A DNA stretch of 64,000 bases, from contig JAKQDQ010000090.1 of NCBI GenBank assembly GCA_029573725.1, positions 1 to 64,000 of the forward strand. Direction: 5' to 3'. Origin of the DNA: Verrucomicrobiota bacterium. GTDB taxonomy: Bacteria > Verrucomicrobiota > Verrucomicrobiia > Limisphaerales > JADLHS01. Shown piece after piece: positions 15,991-27,600 of this stretch (the stretch's first letter is position 1; every line of letters begins with the position of its first letter). Both the position numbers and the translations under genes were made by a program. The notes beneath the pieces were generated by a model. The model saw nothing but the letters and a program-made list of their open reading frames with translations, ran no database searches and was not told the DNA's origin.

Positions 15991-16935
15991 ATGAAAACGA
16001 TCCGACTGGGAAGCAGCACGACGCAGGTCAGCCGGCTGGCGTACGGTTGCTGGCGGCTGGCAGACCCGCGCCGCCCCGCCAGCAGCGCGACAGAGATTGA
16101 AGCCGACGGCCGGGCGGCGGTCATTGCCGCCTACGAAGCCGGCTACACGCTGTTCGACGGCGCGGACATTTATGGCGGCGGCCAGGCGGAAATCATCCTG
16201 GGCCGGACGCTGCGCGCCGTTCCGGGAATGCGTGAACGCATTCTCATCACCAGCAAATGTGGGGTGCGGCCGGCGGGCGCACCCGCACCGGACTCCCCGG
16301 CGCGCTATGATTTTTCCCCGGAACACATCGTCGCCTCCTGCGAAGGATCCTTACGGCGGCTCGGGGTTGAAACGATTGACCTGTACCTGCTGCACCGCCC
16401 GGACTACCTGGGCGGGCCGCACGAAATCGCAGGGGCGTTTGCCCGGCTTTACGACGCCGGCAAGGTGCGGTTTTTCGGCGTGAGCAATTTTCGCCCCTCG
16501 CTGCTGAGCGCGTTGCAGGCCGCCGTGCCGTTTCCCCTGCTGGTCAATCAGATTGAAATCAGCCTCGCCCAACGCGCCGCGCTCGAAGATGGCGCGCTCG
16601 ATCAGTGTCTGGAAAAGCAGATCACCCCGCTGGCCTGGAGTCCGCTGGCGGCGGGTCTGCTGGGGGACGGCGCACGCCGCTTGCTGCCCGCTCAGGCGCA
16701 ATACCGCCCCGCTCCCATCGTCCAATGTCTGGACGAAATGGCGGCGGCGCGGGGGGTGGACCGCACCACACTCGCCTACGCCTGGCTGCTCCGGCATCCG
16801 AGCGGAATTGTTCCCATTGTCGGCACCACCAATCCGCAACGCATCCGTGAAGCCGTCCGGGCAACGGAGTGCCCCTTGACCCGGGAGGAATGGTACCGGC
16901 TGCTGCTCGCCGCGCGGGGGGAACCGTTGCCATAA
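15991..16935 (+). CDS. Aldo/keto reductase
   Basis: 314 residues with the (beta/alpha)8 AKR layout. Catalytic tetrad: Asp and Tyr in FDGADIYGGG, Lys in ITSKCG, His in YLLHRPD. NADP-binding elements near the C-terminus: SPLAAGLLG and IVPIVGTTNPQRIREA. Most like the YdhF/YghZ-type oxidoreductases acting on small aldehydes and ketones. Cytoplasmic. Followed 95 bases later by the MurQ-like gene on the same strand. Confidence 0.92.
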   Translation: MKTIRLGSSTTQVSRLAYGCWRLADPRRPASSATEIEADGRAAVIAAYEAGYTLFDGADIYGGGQAEIILGRTLRAVPGMRERILITSKCGVRPAGAPAPDSPARYDFSPEHIVASCEGSLRRLGVETIDLYLLHRPDYLGGPHEIAGAFARLYDAGKVRFFGVSNFRPSLLSALQAAVPFPLLVNQIEISLAQRAALEDGALDQCLEKQITPLAWSPLAAGLLGDGARRLLPAQAQYRPAPIVQCLDEMAAARGVDRTTLAYAWLLRHPSGIVPIVGTTNPQRIREAVRATECPLTREEWYRLLLAARGEPLP

Positions 16936-17030
16936 TTCCCGCGGCCATTTGAGGACACGATCATGTCGCGCCCCACCTTCGAACGGGGCTCGACCTTGCT
17001 CCGCAGTTTAGCTATCACTCCCGGACATTT

Positions 17031-18851
17031 ATGAGTCAAACTTCCGACCAACGTTCCGCGGAATTTCTAAAAATTGCCGATCAATTCAAGCTGGGCACCC
17101 TCACCACGGAGTCCTCGCATCCGGTTACAGCCCGGCTGAGTGAGGTGGCCCGGCAGGACGTTCCCGCCGCGTTGAAACTGCTTTTTGACGTGGATGCCGA
17201 CGTGGTCCGCAAATATCGGGAATTTGCCGAATCCGGACGCGCATCCGCCATCGCGCAAACCGTGCTGACGGCGTTGCAAAATGGGGGGAACCTGTATTTC
17301 ACGGGCTGCGGCTCGACCGGGCGTCTGAGCATCCAGCTGGCCTCCATCTGGCGGGATTACTGGCAGCGCCACCCGTCCGCCCGCGCGGCAGAAATGGAGC
17401 CGCGCGCCTTTCCGGTCATGGCCGGCGGAGATTTTGCGCTCATCAAGTCCGTGGAAGGATTTGAGGACTTCACTGACTTTGGCAAAAAGCAGCTCGGCGA
17501 CCTGGGCGTGAACCGGCGCGATGTCGTCTTCGCCATCACCGAGGGTGGCGAAACGTCATTTGTCATCGGCACCGCCTGGAAGGGCGTCGAGGTGGGAGCG
17601 AAAGTTTATTTCATTTACAACAATCCGGACGAAATTCTGTCGGCGCACGTCCAGCGCAGCCGGGAGGTCCTCCAGGAGGCGCGGATTGAAAAAATCAACC
17701 TCACCACCGGCCCGATGGGCATCACCGGCTCCACGCGCATGCAGGCCACCAGCATCGAGCTTGCGGTCATGGTGACAATCCTGGAAATGGTTGTGCGGCA
17801 TCTGGCTGGTGATGCAGACGCCGGCGCCGTTCCACAGGCGTTTCTTGAGCAGCTGACCGCGCTGCACGCCGCGCTGACGGCGCCTGCGCAGCTCGAGGAA
17901 CTGGCCCGGCTCACCACGATGGAGGAGGCGGTTTATCGGGCCGGACGGAAAAACAATTATTTTGCGGACCGCGTCGGCATCGACATGCTCACCGACACGA
18001 CCGAACGCTCCCCCACGTATTGCACGCCGCCGTTCCGTAAATTCGATGACGTGTCCGCGACAGAATCCTGGGCCTTTTTGTACGTGCCGTACGCCGATTC
18101 GGAGACGGCGTGGGAACGCCTCTGCAAGCGGCGGCCGACATGCGTCGAGTGGACGCCGGACGATGTTCGCGACCTTGTCCCGGAAGACAAGTACGCGCGC
18201 ACGATCGAGATCATCCGCAAGATCGGCTACCGCGAACTGATGCGCTTCCGCATTGGCCGGGACGGCATTGCCAATCGGCCGCTCGGCACGGGCGACAGTG
18301 CGGTGGGACTCCTCATCGAGGCGGAAAGGGAATCCTTGCTGGCCCCGCAAGGCTTTCATCGCATCCAGCTGGAAGCGGCGGCTCAATCCGGCGCCCAAAC
18401 GGGGTTGATCTACGCCGGCTCCGCCGCGAGCTGTCGGGAAATGAAGGAATTTGTGGCACAATGGAATCCGGCGTGTGTGGCGGTGTTTTTGCCAGTGCCG
18501 GAAACGCGCCTGCGCCTGGACGGAGTGCTGCGCGTGGGGCTGAAAATGCTCCTCAACAGCCTCTCCACCTGCACCATGGTCCGGTTGGGGCGCGTGATGG
18601 GCAACTATATGATCTGGGTGGTCCCGAGCAACCTGAAGTTGATTGACCGCGCCACGCGTTACATTCAAAAACTCACCGGTCTTGATTATGTTGCCGCCAA
18701 CCGGCTGCTCTTTGAAGTCTTTGAGTACGTCGAACCACGCATGAAAGCCGACCAGGCTTATCCGCCGGTCGTCGGCGTCAGCGTCATGCGCCACCGCCAC
18801 CATCTGAGCAATGAAGCCGCGGAAAAACGGCTGCAGGAGGAAATGTCATGA
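17031..18851 (+). CDS. Two-SIS-domain MurNAc-6-phosphate etherase/glucokinase-regulatory-like protein
   Basis: 606 residues, about twice MurQ (300) and close to animal glucokinase regulatory protein. First SIS domain: FTGCGSTGRLSIQL (sugar-phosphate loop), AITEGGETSFVIGTA and LTTGPMGITGSTRMQATSIEL, matching MurQ positions one by one. A second SIS-like part covers about 420-510 (IEAERESLLAP, GLIYAGSAASC). The C-terminal MVRLGRVMGNYMI and NLKLIDRATRYI correspond to MurQ's MVKLGKVYGNLM region. MurQ cleaves the lactyl ether of MurNAc-6-P; the first domain has Glu in the equivalent place of several active-site positions, so catalysis versus sugar-phosphate sensing is open. Cytoplasmic. Confidence 0.8.
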   Translation: MSQTSDQRSAEFLKIADQFKLGTLTTESSHPVTARLSEVARQDVPAALKLLFDVDADVVRKYREFAESGRASAIAQTVLTALQNGGNLYFTGCGSTGRLSIQLASIWRDYWQRHPSARAAEMEPRAFPVMAGGDFALIKSVEGFEDFTDFGKKQLGDLGVNRRDVVFAITEGGETSFVIGTAWKGVEVGAKVYFIYNNPDEILSAHVQRSREVLQEARIEKINLTTGPMGITGSTRMQATSIELAVMVTILEMVVRHLAGDADAGAVPQAFLEQLTALHAALTAPAQLEELARLTTMEEAVYRAGRKNNYFADRVGIDMLTDTTERSPTYCTPPFRKFDDVSATESWAFLYVPYADSETAWERLCKRRPTCVEWTPDDVRDLVPEDKYARTIEIIRKIGYRELMRFRIGRDGIANRPLGTGDSAVGLLIEAERESLLAPQGFHRIQLEAAAQSGAQTGLIYAGSAASCREMKEFVAQWNPACVAVFLPVPETRLRLDGVLRVGLKMLLNSLSTCTMVRLGRVMGNYMIWVVPSNLKLIDRATRYIQKLTGLDYVAANRLLFEVFEYVEPRMKADQAYPPVVGVSVMRHRHHLSNEAAEKRLQEEMS

Positions 18852-18909
18852 AACCGGCATCGCCAGGAGGGAGCCGGGCCGCCCTCCGGTGCGTTGGCCC
18901 ACGGTAAAC

Positions 18910-20379
18910 ATGCGTTCCCGCCAGCCGTCGGCGGCCGCCGGACCGCCCCCTGCGCGTCTGCTTCCCACGCTGGGATTGTTTTCCACGATCATGCTGGTCG
19001 TGGGCGGGGTCATCGGTTCCGGCATCTTCCGCAAGACCGGAGGGATGGCCGCTGAATTGGGCTCGCCACAATGGTTGATTTTCATCTGGATTTTGGCGGG
19101 TGTCATCACCTTGTTCGGCGCGCTGACCAATGCGGAAATTGCCGGTCTGATTCCGGAAACGGGCGGCCAGTACATCTATTTCGAACGCATGTACGGTCCG
19201 TTTTTCGCCTATTTGTATGGGTGGTCGCTGTTCGCCATCATCCAATGCGGCTCGATTGCCGCCGTGACCTACCTGTTCGCGGAATACGCCGGAGTGCTGC
19301 TTCCGCTCCCGGGCCTCCCGGCGGCACTCGCCAACTGGGCCTTCCACCTGCCCTGCATCGGCGACATTCATCCGTTCGCTGAAATTGGAATCAAGGGTCT
19401 GGCGGCCCTGCTCATCGTGCTGCTGACCGGCGTCAATTACTTGGGCGTCCGCTTCGGCGGCCTGGTGCAAAACATCTTCACGGTCGCCAAAATCGCCGCC
19501 ATGCTTCTGCTGGCGGGAGGCGCGTTTTTCGGTCCTTCCGGAGGCCGGCTGGCGAATCTCACCACCCCCGATCCCGCCGTGTCCCTGCACGGACTGGCCT
19601 GGGCCGGCGCGCTGGCCGCGGCGCTGCAAGGGGCATTTTGGGCTTACGATGGTTGGAACAAACTCACTTACCTTGCGGGGGAGGTGCAATCACCGCAATA
19701 CAACATCCCCCGCGCCCTGTTCTGGGGAATGTTGACCGTCACGGGCACCTACACGCTCATCAATCTGGCGTATCTCTACGTGCTCCCCGTCACGGAACTG
19801 GCCCAGGCCGGCAAGTACTTTGCCTTTGCCGTCGCCGAGAAAATTCTCCCGGATGGGGGCCGCTGGATTGCCGCGTTGATCATGTTGTCCACCTTTGGCA
19901 CCGCCAACGCCATCATCATGGCCACCGCGCGGGTGTACTATTCCATGGCGCAGATGAATGTCTTTCCGCGGTTCCTCGGCCGGACGCACCCCCGGTTTCA
20001 CACTCCAGCCGCATCCCTGGTCGTTCAGGGCGGTTGGAGCATCTTACTGCTGTTCAGCGGCACGTTTGACACCCTGACCGACGCCTTGATCTTTGTGACC
20101 TGGATTTTCTATGCGGCGGGGGCGTATGGAATTTTTGTGTTGCGGCGCAAACTCCCGGCGACCATCCGGCCCTACCGGGTGCCCGGTTATCCCGTTGTCC
20201 CCATCCTGTTCATACTTTTCGCCCTGCTGTTCCTCGGCTTCACCGCCTACAACGAAATTACCCGTTACCAGCAGGCCCTGAACACCGGTCAACCAGCCAT
20301 CATCGAGTCCCTCTTTGGTGTGGCCCTCGTGTTGATCGGCGCGCCCGGCTACTTTTGGTTTCGCCGGGGTCGGGCTTGA
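18910..20379 (+). CDS. APC-superfamily amino acid permease
   Basis: 489 residues from ATG 18910, 58 bases after the MurQ-like gene. Twelve membrane segments. TM1 has the GGVIGSGIFRKTGG signature of the LAT/SteT branch; EIAGLIPETGGQYIYFERMYG follows in TM3; TM6 has FWAYDGWNKLTYLAGEVQSPQYNIPRAL, again LAT-like. Members exchange or import neutral amino acids. Inner membrane. Possible co-transcription with the upstream gene; a strong hairpin follows its stop (20402-20429). Confidence 0.92.
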   Translation: MRSRQPSAAAGPPPARLLPTLGLFSTIMLVVGGVIGSGIFRKTGGMAAELGSPQWLIFIWILAGVITLFGALTNAEIAGLIPETGGQYIYFERMYGPFFAYLYGWSLFAIIQCGSIAAVTYLFAEYAGVLLPLPGLPAALANWAFHLPCIGDIHPFAEIGIKGLAALLIVLLTGVNYLGVRFGGLVQNIFTVAKIAAMLLLAGGAFFGPSGGRLANLTTPDPAVSLHGLAWAGALAAALQGAFWAYDGWNKLTYLAGEVQSPQYNIPRALFWGMLTVTGTYTLINLAYLYVLPVTELAQAGKYFAFAVAEKILPDGGRWIAALIMLSTFGTANAIIMATARVYYSMAQMNVFPRFLGRTHPRFHTPAASLVVQGGWSILLLFSGTFDTLTDALIFVTWIFYAAGAYGIFVLRRKLPATIRPYRVPGYPVVPILFILFALLFLGFTAYNEITRYQQALNTGQPAIIESLFGVALVLIGAPGYFWFRRGRA

Positions 20380-20401
20380 CCCGGCATGGCGGCAAAGCAA
20401 A

Positions 20402-20429
20402 GGGGCGTTCCCCTTGCCAGGAACGCCCC
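20402..20429 (-). terminator. Intrinsic terminator of the rpoBC operon (possibly bidirectional)
   Basis: Perfect 10-base-pair stem GGGGCGTTCC/GGAACGCCCC with an 8-base loop, 18 bases beyond the rpoC stop. On the minus strand it is followed by TTTGCTTTG. It also lies 23 bases after the permease stop, so it may serve both converging transcripts. Confidence 0.75.
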
Positions 20430-20446
20430 ATCAAGCGACGAAGGAT

Positions 20447-23400
20447 TTACGCCGTCAACGGATTGATTTCCGCTTCCGGCTCCTCGGCGGGCGGCGCCTC
20501 CTCGACGATCTCCACCAGGGGTTTGATCGCCACCTTGCGGTACCGATCGAAGCCCGAGCCGGCCGGAATGATGTGCCCCATGATGACGTTCTCCTTGAAG
20601 CCGCGCAACGGGTCAATCTTCGAGCGCGTTGCCGCCTCGGTCAGCACCCGCGTGGTGTCCTGGAAGCTGGCGGCGCTCAGGAACGACTCCGTCTCCAGCG
20701 AGGCCTTGGTGATGCCGAGCAAGACCGGCGAAGCTTCCGCAGGCTTGCCGCCCAGCTTTTCCACGCGCTCGTTTTCGCCCTCAAACTCCAGCTTGTCCAC
20801 CTGCTCCCCCCACAGGAAGGTGGTGTCGCCCGGCTCCGTGATCCGCACCTTGCGCAGCATCTGTCGCACGATAATCTCGATGTGCTTGTCATTGATGGTC
20901 ACGCCCTGCAGGCGATACACCTCCTGCACCTCGTTCACCAGGTGTTCCTGCAGTTCCTGCGGGCCGCAGACATCCAAAATTTCGTGCGGGTCCATCGGTC
21001 CTTCCGTCAACTGCTGGCCTTTCTTGACGAAATCGCCCTTGAACACGATCACGTGTTTGCCAATGGGAATCAGGTGTTCGCCCTCATGGCCGGTGGTGGG
21101 ATCCTTGATGAGGATGCAACGTTTGCCGCGCACACTGGCGCCGAATTCCACCACGCCGTCAATCTTGGAGATTTCCGCCGCGTCCTTGGGATGCCGGGCT
21201 TCAAACAACTCCGCCACGCGCGGCAAGCCGCCCGTGATGTCCTTGGTCTTGGATTGTTTGCGCGGGGTTTTGGCCAGCAGGGTGCCCGCGACGATTCTGT
21301 CCCCTTCGTTGACCACGATGTGCGCACCGGAGGGAATCGGGTAGCGGCCGAGTTCCTCGCCCTTTTCATCCGCGATGATGATGGTCGGGTGCAGATCCTC
21401 CTTGTGGTCAATGACGATCATCGCCTCCTGCTGCGTGGCTTCGTCCACCTCCTGCTTGATCGTCACGCCTTCGATGATGTCGTTGAATTTCACCTGTCCG
21501 GCCTTTTCCGAGAGAATCGGCACGTTGTAGGGATCCCACTGGATGAAGGTTTCGCCCTTCTTCACCTTGCCGCCATCGGCAACGGAGATGATTGCCCCGA
21601 TGACCACATCATGGTTTTCCAGCTCCTGGCCGTCCGCACCGAGGATGGCCACGGACCCATTTTTGTTCAGCACAATGTAATGGCCGTCCTCAAGCGCGAC
21701 GATGCGCAGGTCGTTGTAGTGGACCGTGCCTTCGAACTTGGCCTTGATCTGGGGGGCTTTGAACTGCGCCGCCGCCGTGCCCCCGATGTGGAAGGTCCGC
21801 ATCGTCAACTGCGTGCCCGGCTCGCCAATGGATTGTGCGGCAATGATGCCCACGGCTTCACCGAGTTTGACCTTGGTGCCGGTGGCGAGATTGCGCCCGT
21901 AGCAGGCCGAGCAAACGCCCTGCTTGCTCTCACACGTCAATACCGAACGGATGCGGATGCGCTCCAGACCTGCCGAATCCACCGCCCTCGCCTTGAGTTC
22001 ATCAAACTCTTCCCCGGCGCGGATCAGGAATTCCTTCGGGTTGGAAGGATTGGGGATGTCATCGCACGCGCAGCGCCCCACAATCCGGTCGCTGATCTTC
22101 ACCACCTCATCCTCGCCTTCGTAAACCGCATGCACCCAGATGCCATTCGCCGTCCCGCAATCCTCCTCGCGGATGATGACGTCCTGCGCCACATCCACCA
22201 GTTTACGCGTCATGTAGCCCGAGTCCGCGGTCTTCAGCGCCGTATCCGCCAATCCTTTGCGCGCGCCGTGGGTGGAAATGAAGTATTCCAGCACCGTCAG
22301 GCCCTCACGGAAATTGGCCAGGATGGGCTTCTCAATGATGTCGCCGCTGGGTTTGGCCATCAGGCCGCGGATCCCCGCCAGCTGGCGGACCTGTTGCCGG
22401 TTGCCGCGCGCACCCGAATCCACCATCAGGTACACGGGATTGAACTCCTGCTTGCCCTGATTCTGTTCCAGCGTCTTGAACATCACGTTGGCAATCTGGT
22501 CGGTGGCGTGGGTCCAGATGTCCACGATTTTATTGTAGCGCTCGCCGGAGGTGATGACCCCGCGCCGGTGCTGTTTCTCAACCTCCTTGATCTGCGAGAG
22601 CGCCGCGGAAATTTCCTGTTCCTTTTCCCGGGGAATGATCATGTCATCAATCCCAATGGAACACCCGGATTTGGTCGCCTCCCGGAAGCCGAGTTCCTTG
22701 AGTTTATCGAGCATGACCACGGTTTTTTCGTGGCCGCAATTTTTGTAACAGCGCCAGATCAAATCTCCCAGCTGGCTCTTGCCCGCGGCCTTGTTGAAGA
22801 AGCCGAGCTCGGCGGGCCAGATTTCGCTGAAGCGCACCCGGCCCACGGTGGTGACGATGATCTTCTTCTTTTCATCCCCGTAAACGGTCTTGCGACCGAA
22901 ATCCGGGTTGGCCAGGCGGATGCGGTCGTGCGTGCGCAACGCCCCGTCATCAAAGGCGAAGTTCACCTCTTCGCGCGAGGCGAACAGGGGCAGATCGTTG
23001 AGATTGGCCGGCATGGGCTTGCGCGGTTCGGCGGTCAAATAATAACAACCCAGGGTGATGTCCTGCGTGGGGGTGATGATCGGTTTGCCGGACGAGGGCG
23101 AAAAGATGTTGTTGGTCGCCATCATCAACAGCCGCGCCTCCATCTGGGCTTCGATCGAAAGCGGCACGTGCACCGCCATCTGGTCGCCGTCGAAATCGGC
23201 ATTGTACGCCGTACACACGAGCGGATGGATGCGGATGGCCTCCCCCTCGATCAGTTGCGGTTCGAAGGCCTGCACCGAGAGGCGGTGCAGCGTCGGGGCG
23301 CGGTTCAACAGCACGGGATGCCCCTTGGTCACCTCCTCCAAAATGTCCCAGACCTCGGTGGTCTGCCGCTCGATCATCTTCTTGGCGCTCCGCACCGTAT

Positions 23401-24586
23401 GGACGTGACCCAGCTCCTTCAGCCGGCGGATGATGAACGGCTCAAACAACACCAGCGCCATTTTTTTGGGCAGACCGCATTGGTTCAGTTTCAGTTCGGG
23501 ACCGATGACGATGACCGAACGCCCCGAGTAATCCACGCGCTTGCCGAGCAGGTTTTGCCGGAAACGACCGCTCTTGCCCTTGAGCATGTCGCTCAAGGAT
23601 TTCAGCGCCCGGTTCCCGGCCCCGGTCACGGCGCGTCCGTGGCGCCCGTTGTCGAACAGGGCATCCACCGCCTCCTGCAACATGCGTTTCTCATTGCGAA
23701 TGATGACTTCGGGGGTTTTCAGCGCCAGCAGGTTCTTCAGGCGGTTGTTGCGATTGATGACGCGCCGATACAGATCATTCAGATCCGAGGTGGCGAACCG
23801 TCCGCCTTCGAGCGGCACCAGCGGACGCAGGTCGGGCGGGATCACCGGCAGCACCGTGAGAATCATCCACTCGGGCCGGCTCTTGGACGCCTGGAGGCCC
23901 TGCAGGAGCTTGATGCGCTTGGCCAGCTTCTTGCGGATCTGCTTGCTCCGCGTCTCGGTCATCGCCTGTTGCAGCTCCTCAACCTGCCGGGAGAGATCCA
24001 CCCGGGCCAGGGCGTCCCGCACCGCTTCGGCGCCCATCTTGGCGACGAAGGCCTCCGCCCCGTAGGTATCCCTTGCCTCGCGATATTCATGTTCGCTGAG
24101 CAGCTGGTTCGGCTTGAGCGGCGTGTTGCCCGGGTCAATCACGAGGTAGTCCTCGTAGTAAATCACGCGTTCCAGATGGCGGGCCGTCATGTCCAGCGCC
24201 AGACCGATGCGGGAAGGCATGCATTTGAAAAACCAGATGTGGCTGGTCGGGACCGCCAGCTCGATATGCCCCATCCGCTCGCGGCGCACGCGGGCCAGTG
24301 TGACCTCCACGCCGCAACGATCGCAGACGACGCCGCGGTGCTTGATGCGCTTGTACTTGCCGCAGGAACATTCCCAGTCCTTGACGGGGCCGAAAATGCG
24401 CTCGCAGAACAGGCCGCCTTTTTCCGGCTTGAACGTGCGGTAGTTGATGGTTTCCGGATTCTTGACTTCACCCTTGGACCACGAGCGGATGGCCTCGGGC
24501 GAAGCCACCGTGATGCCGATGTAATCCACCTGATTGACTTTGTCCAGGCCGAGCAATTCGCGGGCGCTTTGTTGAGAACTGGTCAT
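20447..24586 (-). CDS. rpoC: DNA-directed RNA polymerase subunit beta'
   Basis: 1379 residues, full-length. N-terminal zinc site Cys73, Cys75, Cys88, Cys91 (CSCGKYKR ... VVCDRCG). The Mg-binding catalytic loop [12 protein letters not shown] is intact, preceded by [16 protein letters not shown]; the bridge helix and trigger loop region ([30 protein letters not shown], kept here as a description of positions around residue 770) are conserved; the second zinc site is present (CACDD ... [13 protein letters not shown]). Core catalytic subunit of transcription. It starts 30 bases after the rpoB stop. Confidence 0.98.
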   Translation of the reverse strand: MTSSQQSARELLGLDKVNQVDYIGITVASPEAIRSWSKGEVKNPETINYRTFKPEKGGLFCERIFGPVKDWECSCGKYKRIKHRGVVCDRCGVEVTLARVRRERMGHIELAVPTSHIWFFKCMPSRIGLALDMTARHLERVIYYEDYLVIDPGNTPLKPNQLLSEHEYREARDTYGAEAFVAKMGAEAVRDALARVDLSRQVEELQQAMTETRSKQIRKKLAKRIKLLQGLQASKSRPEWMILTVLPVIPPDLRPLVPLEGGRFATSDLNDLYRRVINRNNRLKNLLALKTPEVIIRNEKRMLQEAVDALFDNGRHGRAVTGAGNRALKSLSDMLKGKSGRFRQNLLGKRVDYSGRSVIVIGPELKLNQCGLPKKMALVLFEPFIIRRLKELGHVHTVRSAKKMIERQTTEVWDILEEVTKGHPVLLNRAPTLHRLSVQAFEPQLIEGEAIRIHPLVCTAYNADFDGDQMAVHVPLSIEAQMEARLLMMATNNIFSPSSGKPIITPTQDITLGCYYLTAEPRKPMPANLNDLPLFASREEVNFAFDDGALRTHDRIRLANPDFGRKTVYGDEKKKIIVTTVGRVRFSEIWPAELGFFNKAAGKSQLGDLIWRCYKNCGHEKTVVMLDKLKELGFREATKSGCSIGIDDMIIPREKEQEISAALSQIKEVEKQHRRGVITSGERYNKIVDIWTHATDQIANVMFKTLEQNQGKQEFNPVYLMVDSGARGNRQQVRQLAGIRGLMAKPSGDIIEKPILANFREGLTVLEYFISTHGARKGLADTALKTADSGYMTRKLVDVAQDVIIREEDCGTANGIWVHAVYEGEDEVVKISDRIVGRCACDDIPNPSNPKEFLIRAGEEFDELKARAVDSAGLERIRIRSVLTCESKQGVCSACYGRNLATGTKVKLGEAVGIIAAQSIGEPGTQLTMRTFHIGGTAAAQFKAPQIKAKFEGTVHYNDLRIVALEDGHYIVLNKNGSVAILGADGQELENHDVVIGAIISVADGGKVKKGETFIQWDPYNVPILSEKAGQVKFNDIIEGVTIKQEVDEATQQEAMIVIDHKEDLHPTIIIADEKGEELGRYPIPSGAHIVVNEGDRIVAGTLLAKTPRKQSKTKDITGGLPRVAELFEARHPKDAAEISKIDGVVEFGASVRGKRCILIKDPTTGHEGEHLIPIGKHVIVFKGDFVKKGQQLTEGPMDPHEILDVCGPQELQEHLVNEVQEVYRLQGVTINDKHIEIIVRQMLRKVRITEPGDTTFLWGEQVDKLEFEGENERVEKLGGKPAEASPVLLGITKASLETESFLSAASFQDTTRVLTEAATRSKIDPLRGFKENVIMGHIIPAGSGFDRYRKVAIKPLVEIVEEAPPAEEPEAEINPLTA

Positions 24587-24616
24587 ACGTTTAAATGGTT
24601 GCGGTTGCGGATCGGT

Positions 24617-27600
24617 TTAATTCACGGCTGCCAGCGCGCCCGTGACCGTCTCCGGGGGCTGGTCGGTTGGATTGGTGTAACCCACCTTGACGTCCAGGCC
24701 CAGGGACTGCATTTCCTTGACGAGGACGTTGAACGATTCCGGAATTCCGGCTTCGAGCGAATTGTCGCCCTTGACGATGCTTTCGTAGATTCGGGTGCGC
24801 CCCTGGACGTCGTCCGACTTCACCGTGAGAAGTTCCTGCAGCGTGTAGGCCGCGCCGTACGCTTCCATGGCCCATACTTCCATCTCCCCGAAGCGCTGCC
24901 CGCCGTACTGGGCTTTGCCGCCCAGCGGCTGCTGGGTGACCAGGGAATAGGGGCCAACGGCGCGGGCGTGAATCTTATCCGCCACCAGGTGGCCCAGTTT
25001 CATCATGTAGATGTAGCCCACGACCACCTCCTGATCGAAGCGATCCCCCGAACGTCCGTCGTAGAGGTACGCCTTCCCGTTTTCCCCAACGAGGACCGTC
25101 TCGTGCCGGTCTTTTTCCAGCTTGCCGGCATCCTCGAGGTACTTGCGAATCTGCTTTTCCTTGATGCCGTCGAAAACCGGGGTCATGAACTTCAGGTTGA
25201 GAATCTTTGCGGCCCAGCCCAGATGTGTTTCCAGCACCTGGCCGACGTTCATGCGCGAGGGCACGCCGAGCGGATTCAACACGATTTCCACGGGGGTGCC
25301 GTCGGCCAGATAAGGCATGTCTTCCTCGGCCACAATCCGGGCCACGACCCCCTTGTTGCCGTGCCGGCCTGCCATCTTGTCCCCCACTGACAGCTTGCGC
25401 TTGGAGGCGATGTACACCTTCACCGACTTGACGATGCCGCTGTCGGTCCCCTCCCCGGCCTCGGCCCGTTCGGATTCCTCGTCAAACTGCATCTGCACGT
25501 CGTCAAACTTCTTTTTGAAGCTGCCAATGATCTCGTTGATTTTGTTGCGAATCGGGGACGGATCAATCTCGATGCGGTCGTACACCTCGGCGAGTTTGCG
25601 CAGCAGGGTCTTGGTGATCTTGCGGTTGGCCGGAATGATGATCTCGCCGGTCTCGCTGTTGACCACATCCAGCGGAATCTTTTCCCCAAGCAGGATATTG
25701 CTCAGCGCTTCGGTCAATTGATCGCGCAGTTCCTCGATCTTTTTGTGGTGCTCGTCTTCGATCTGCTTCAACTGCCGTTTGCCTTCCGCGGCAGACTCCT
25801 TGCGCTCGCTGTCCTTTTTTGCCGACACCTTGACATCCATGACAATGCCATAGGTGCCGGAGGGCACCTTCAAGGAGGTGTCCTTCACGTCGGCGGCTTT
25901 CTCGCCGAAAATGGCGCGGAGCAGCCGCTCCTCCGGAGCCAGCTCGGTTTCCGATTTCGGCGTGATCTTGCCGACGAGAATGTCGCCCGGCTTGACCTCG
26001 GCTCCGACCCGGATGACGCCGTCCGCCCCGAGGTTCTTCAGCGCCTCCTCACCCAGATTGGGAATGTCCCGGGTAATTTCCTCGGGGCCCAGCTTCGTGT
26101 CGCGCGCCGCCACTTCAAACTCGTCAATGTGGATGCTGGTGAAAATATCGTCTTTCACGATTTTTTCACTGATCAGAATCGCGTCCTCAAAGTTGTAACC
26201 GTTCCAGGGCATGAAGGCGACCAGCACATTGCGGCCCAGGGCCAGCTCACCATTGTCCGTGCAGGGGCCGTCCGCGATGATCTGTCCTTTTTTCACATGC
26301 TCGCCCTTGTGCACCAGAATCTTTTGATTGATGCAGGTGGCGGCATTGGATCGCATGAACTTGCGGATTTCATAAACCCACACGCCTTTTTCGGGATCGT
26401 GTTTGATCTTCTTTTTGCCCTCCGGCAGGGCGCCGGTCGGCGTGATGATGACCTGGCTGCCGGTCACGGAAGCCACCCGGCCGGCCTCCTCGGTGACCAC
26501 AATGGCGCGGGAGTCATGCGCCACGCGATCTTCAATGCCCGTGGCCACGAACGGCGCCTCCGTCACCAGCAAGGGCACCGCCTGGCGTTGCATGTTGGAC
26601 CCCATCAGGGCGCGGTTCGCGTCGTCATGTTCCAGGAAGGGAATCAGCGAGGCGGCAATGGAAACCAGCTGTTTGGGGGAAACATCCATGTAATTCACCT
26701 TGGCCGGATCCGCATCAATGAAATCCCCCCGGTAGCGACAGGGCACGCGCTCCACGGTAAAGCGGCCGTTGTCGTCAATGGGCGCATTGGCCTGGGCCAC
26801 GATGTATTGTTCCTCACGGTCCGCCGTGAGATAATCCAGATGCCCGGTGACCCGGCCATTCTCCACCTTGCGATAGGGAGTTTCCAGGAAGCCAAAGTCA
26901 TTAATCCGCGCAAAGGTCGCCAGCGAGGCGATCAAACCGATGTTCGGTCCTTCGGGAGTTTCAATCGGACAGATGCGGCCATAGTGGGACGGATGCACGT
27001 CACGGACTTCGAAGCCGGCCCGGTCGCGCGACAAGCCGCCCGGCCCGAGGGCGGACAACCGGCGCTTGTGGGTCAACTCCGCCAATGGGTTGATCTGGTC
27101 CATGAACTGGCTCAACTGGGAGCGGCCGAAGAAGTCCCGGATGACTGCACTCAACGCCTTTGGATTGATCAGCTTCTGTGGAGTCATCTGCTCCAGGCCC
27201 TGATCGAACAACGTCATGCGCTCCTTGACGAGCCGCTCCGTGCGTGCCAGGCCGACCCGGCACTGGTTCGCCAGCAATTCGCCCACGGTGCGGATCCGCC
27301 GGCTGCCCAGGTGATCAATGTCATCCAGGGAACCTTCGCCCTGTTTGAGTTTGAGCAGGTATTTGGTGGCTTCCACCAGATCCTCTTTGGTTAAAATTCG
27401 CGACTCGTTCTTGTTCGAGAGCGAGAGCTTCTGGTTGATCTTGTAGCGCCCCACCCGCCCCAAATCGTACCGCTTCGGGTCGAAGAACAGCCGTTTCAAC
27501 AAGGCCTTGGCATTGGCCGCAGTCGGCGGATCACCCGGCCGCAGCCGCCGGTAAATGTCCTTCAACGCCTCCTCTTCGTTCTTCGCCGGATCCTTCTTCA

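Noticed and set aside
20414..25390. A 1658-codon open frame on the plus strand opposite rpoC and rpoB
   Set aside because: It mirrors the codon positions of rpoB/rpoC, has no family motifs, and spans the gap between them; high GC at third positions removes stops from the antisense frame.
25718..27394. A 558-codon plus-strand frame inside rpoB
   Set aside because: Antisense shadow of the same kind; no initiation signal or domain.
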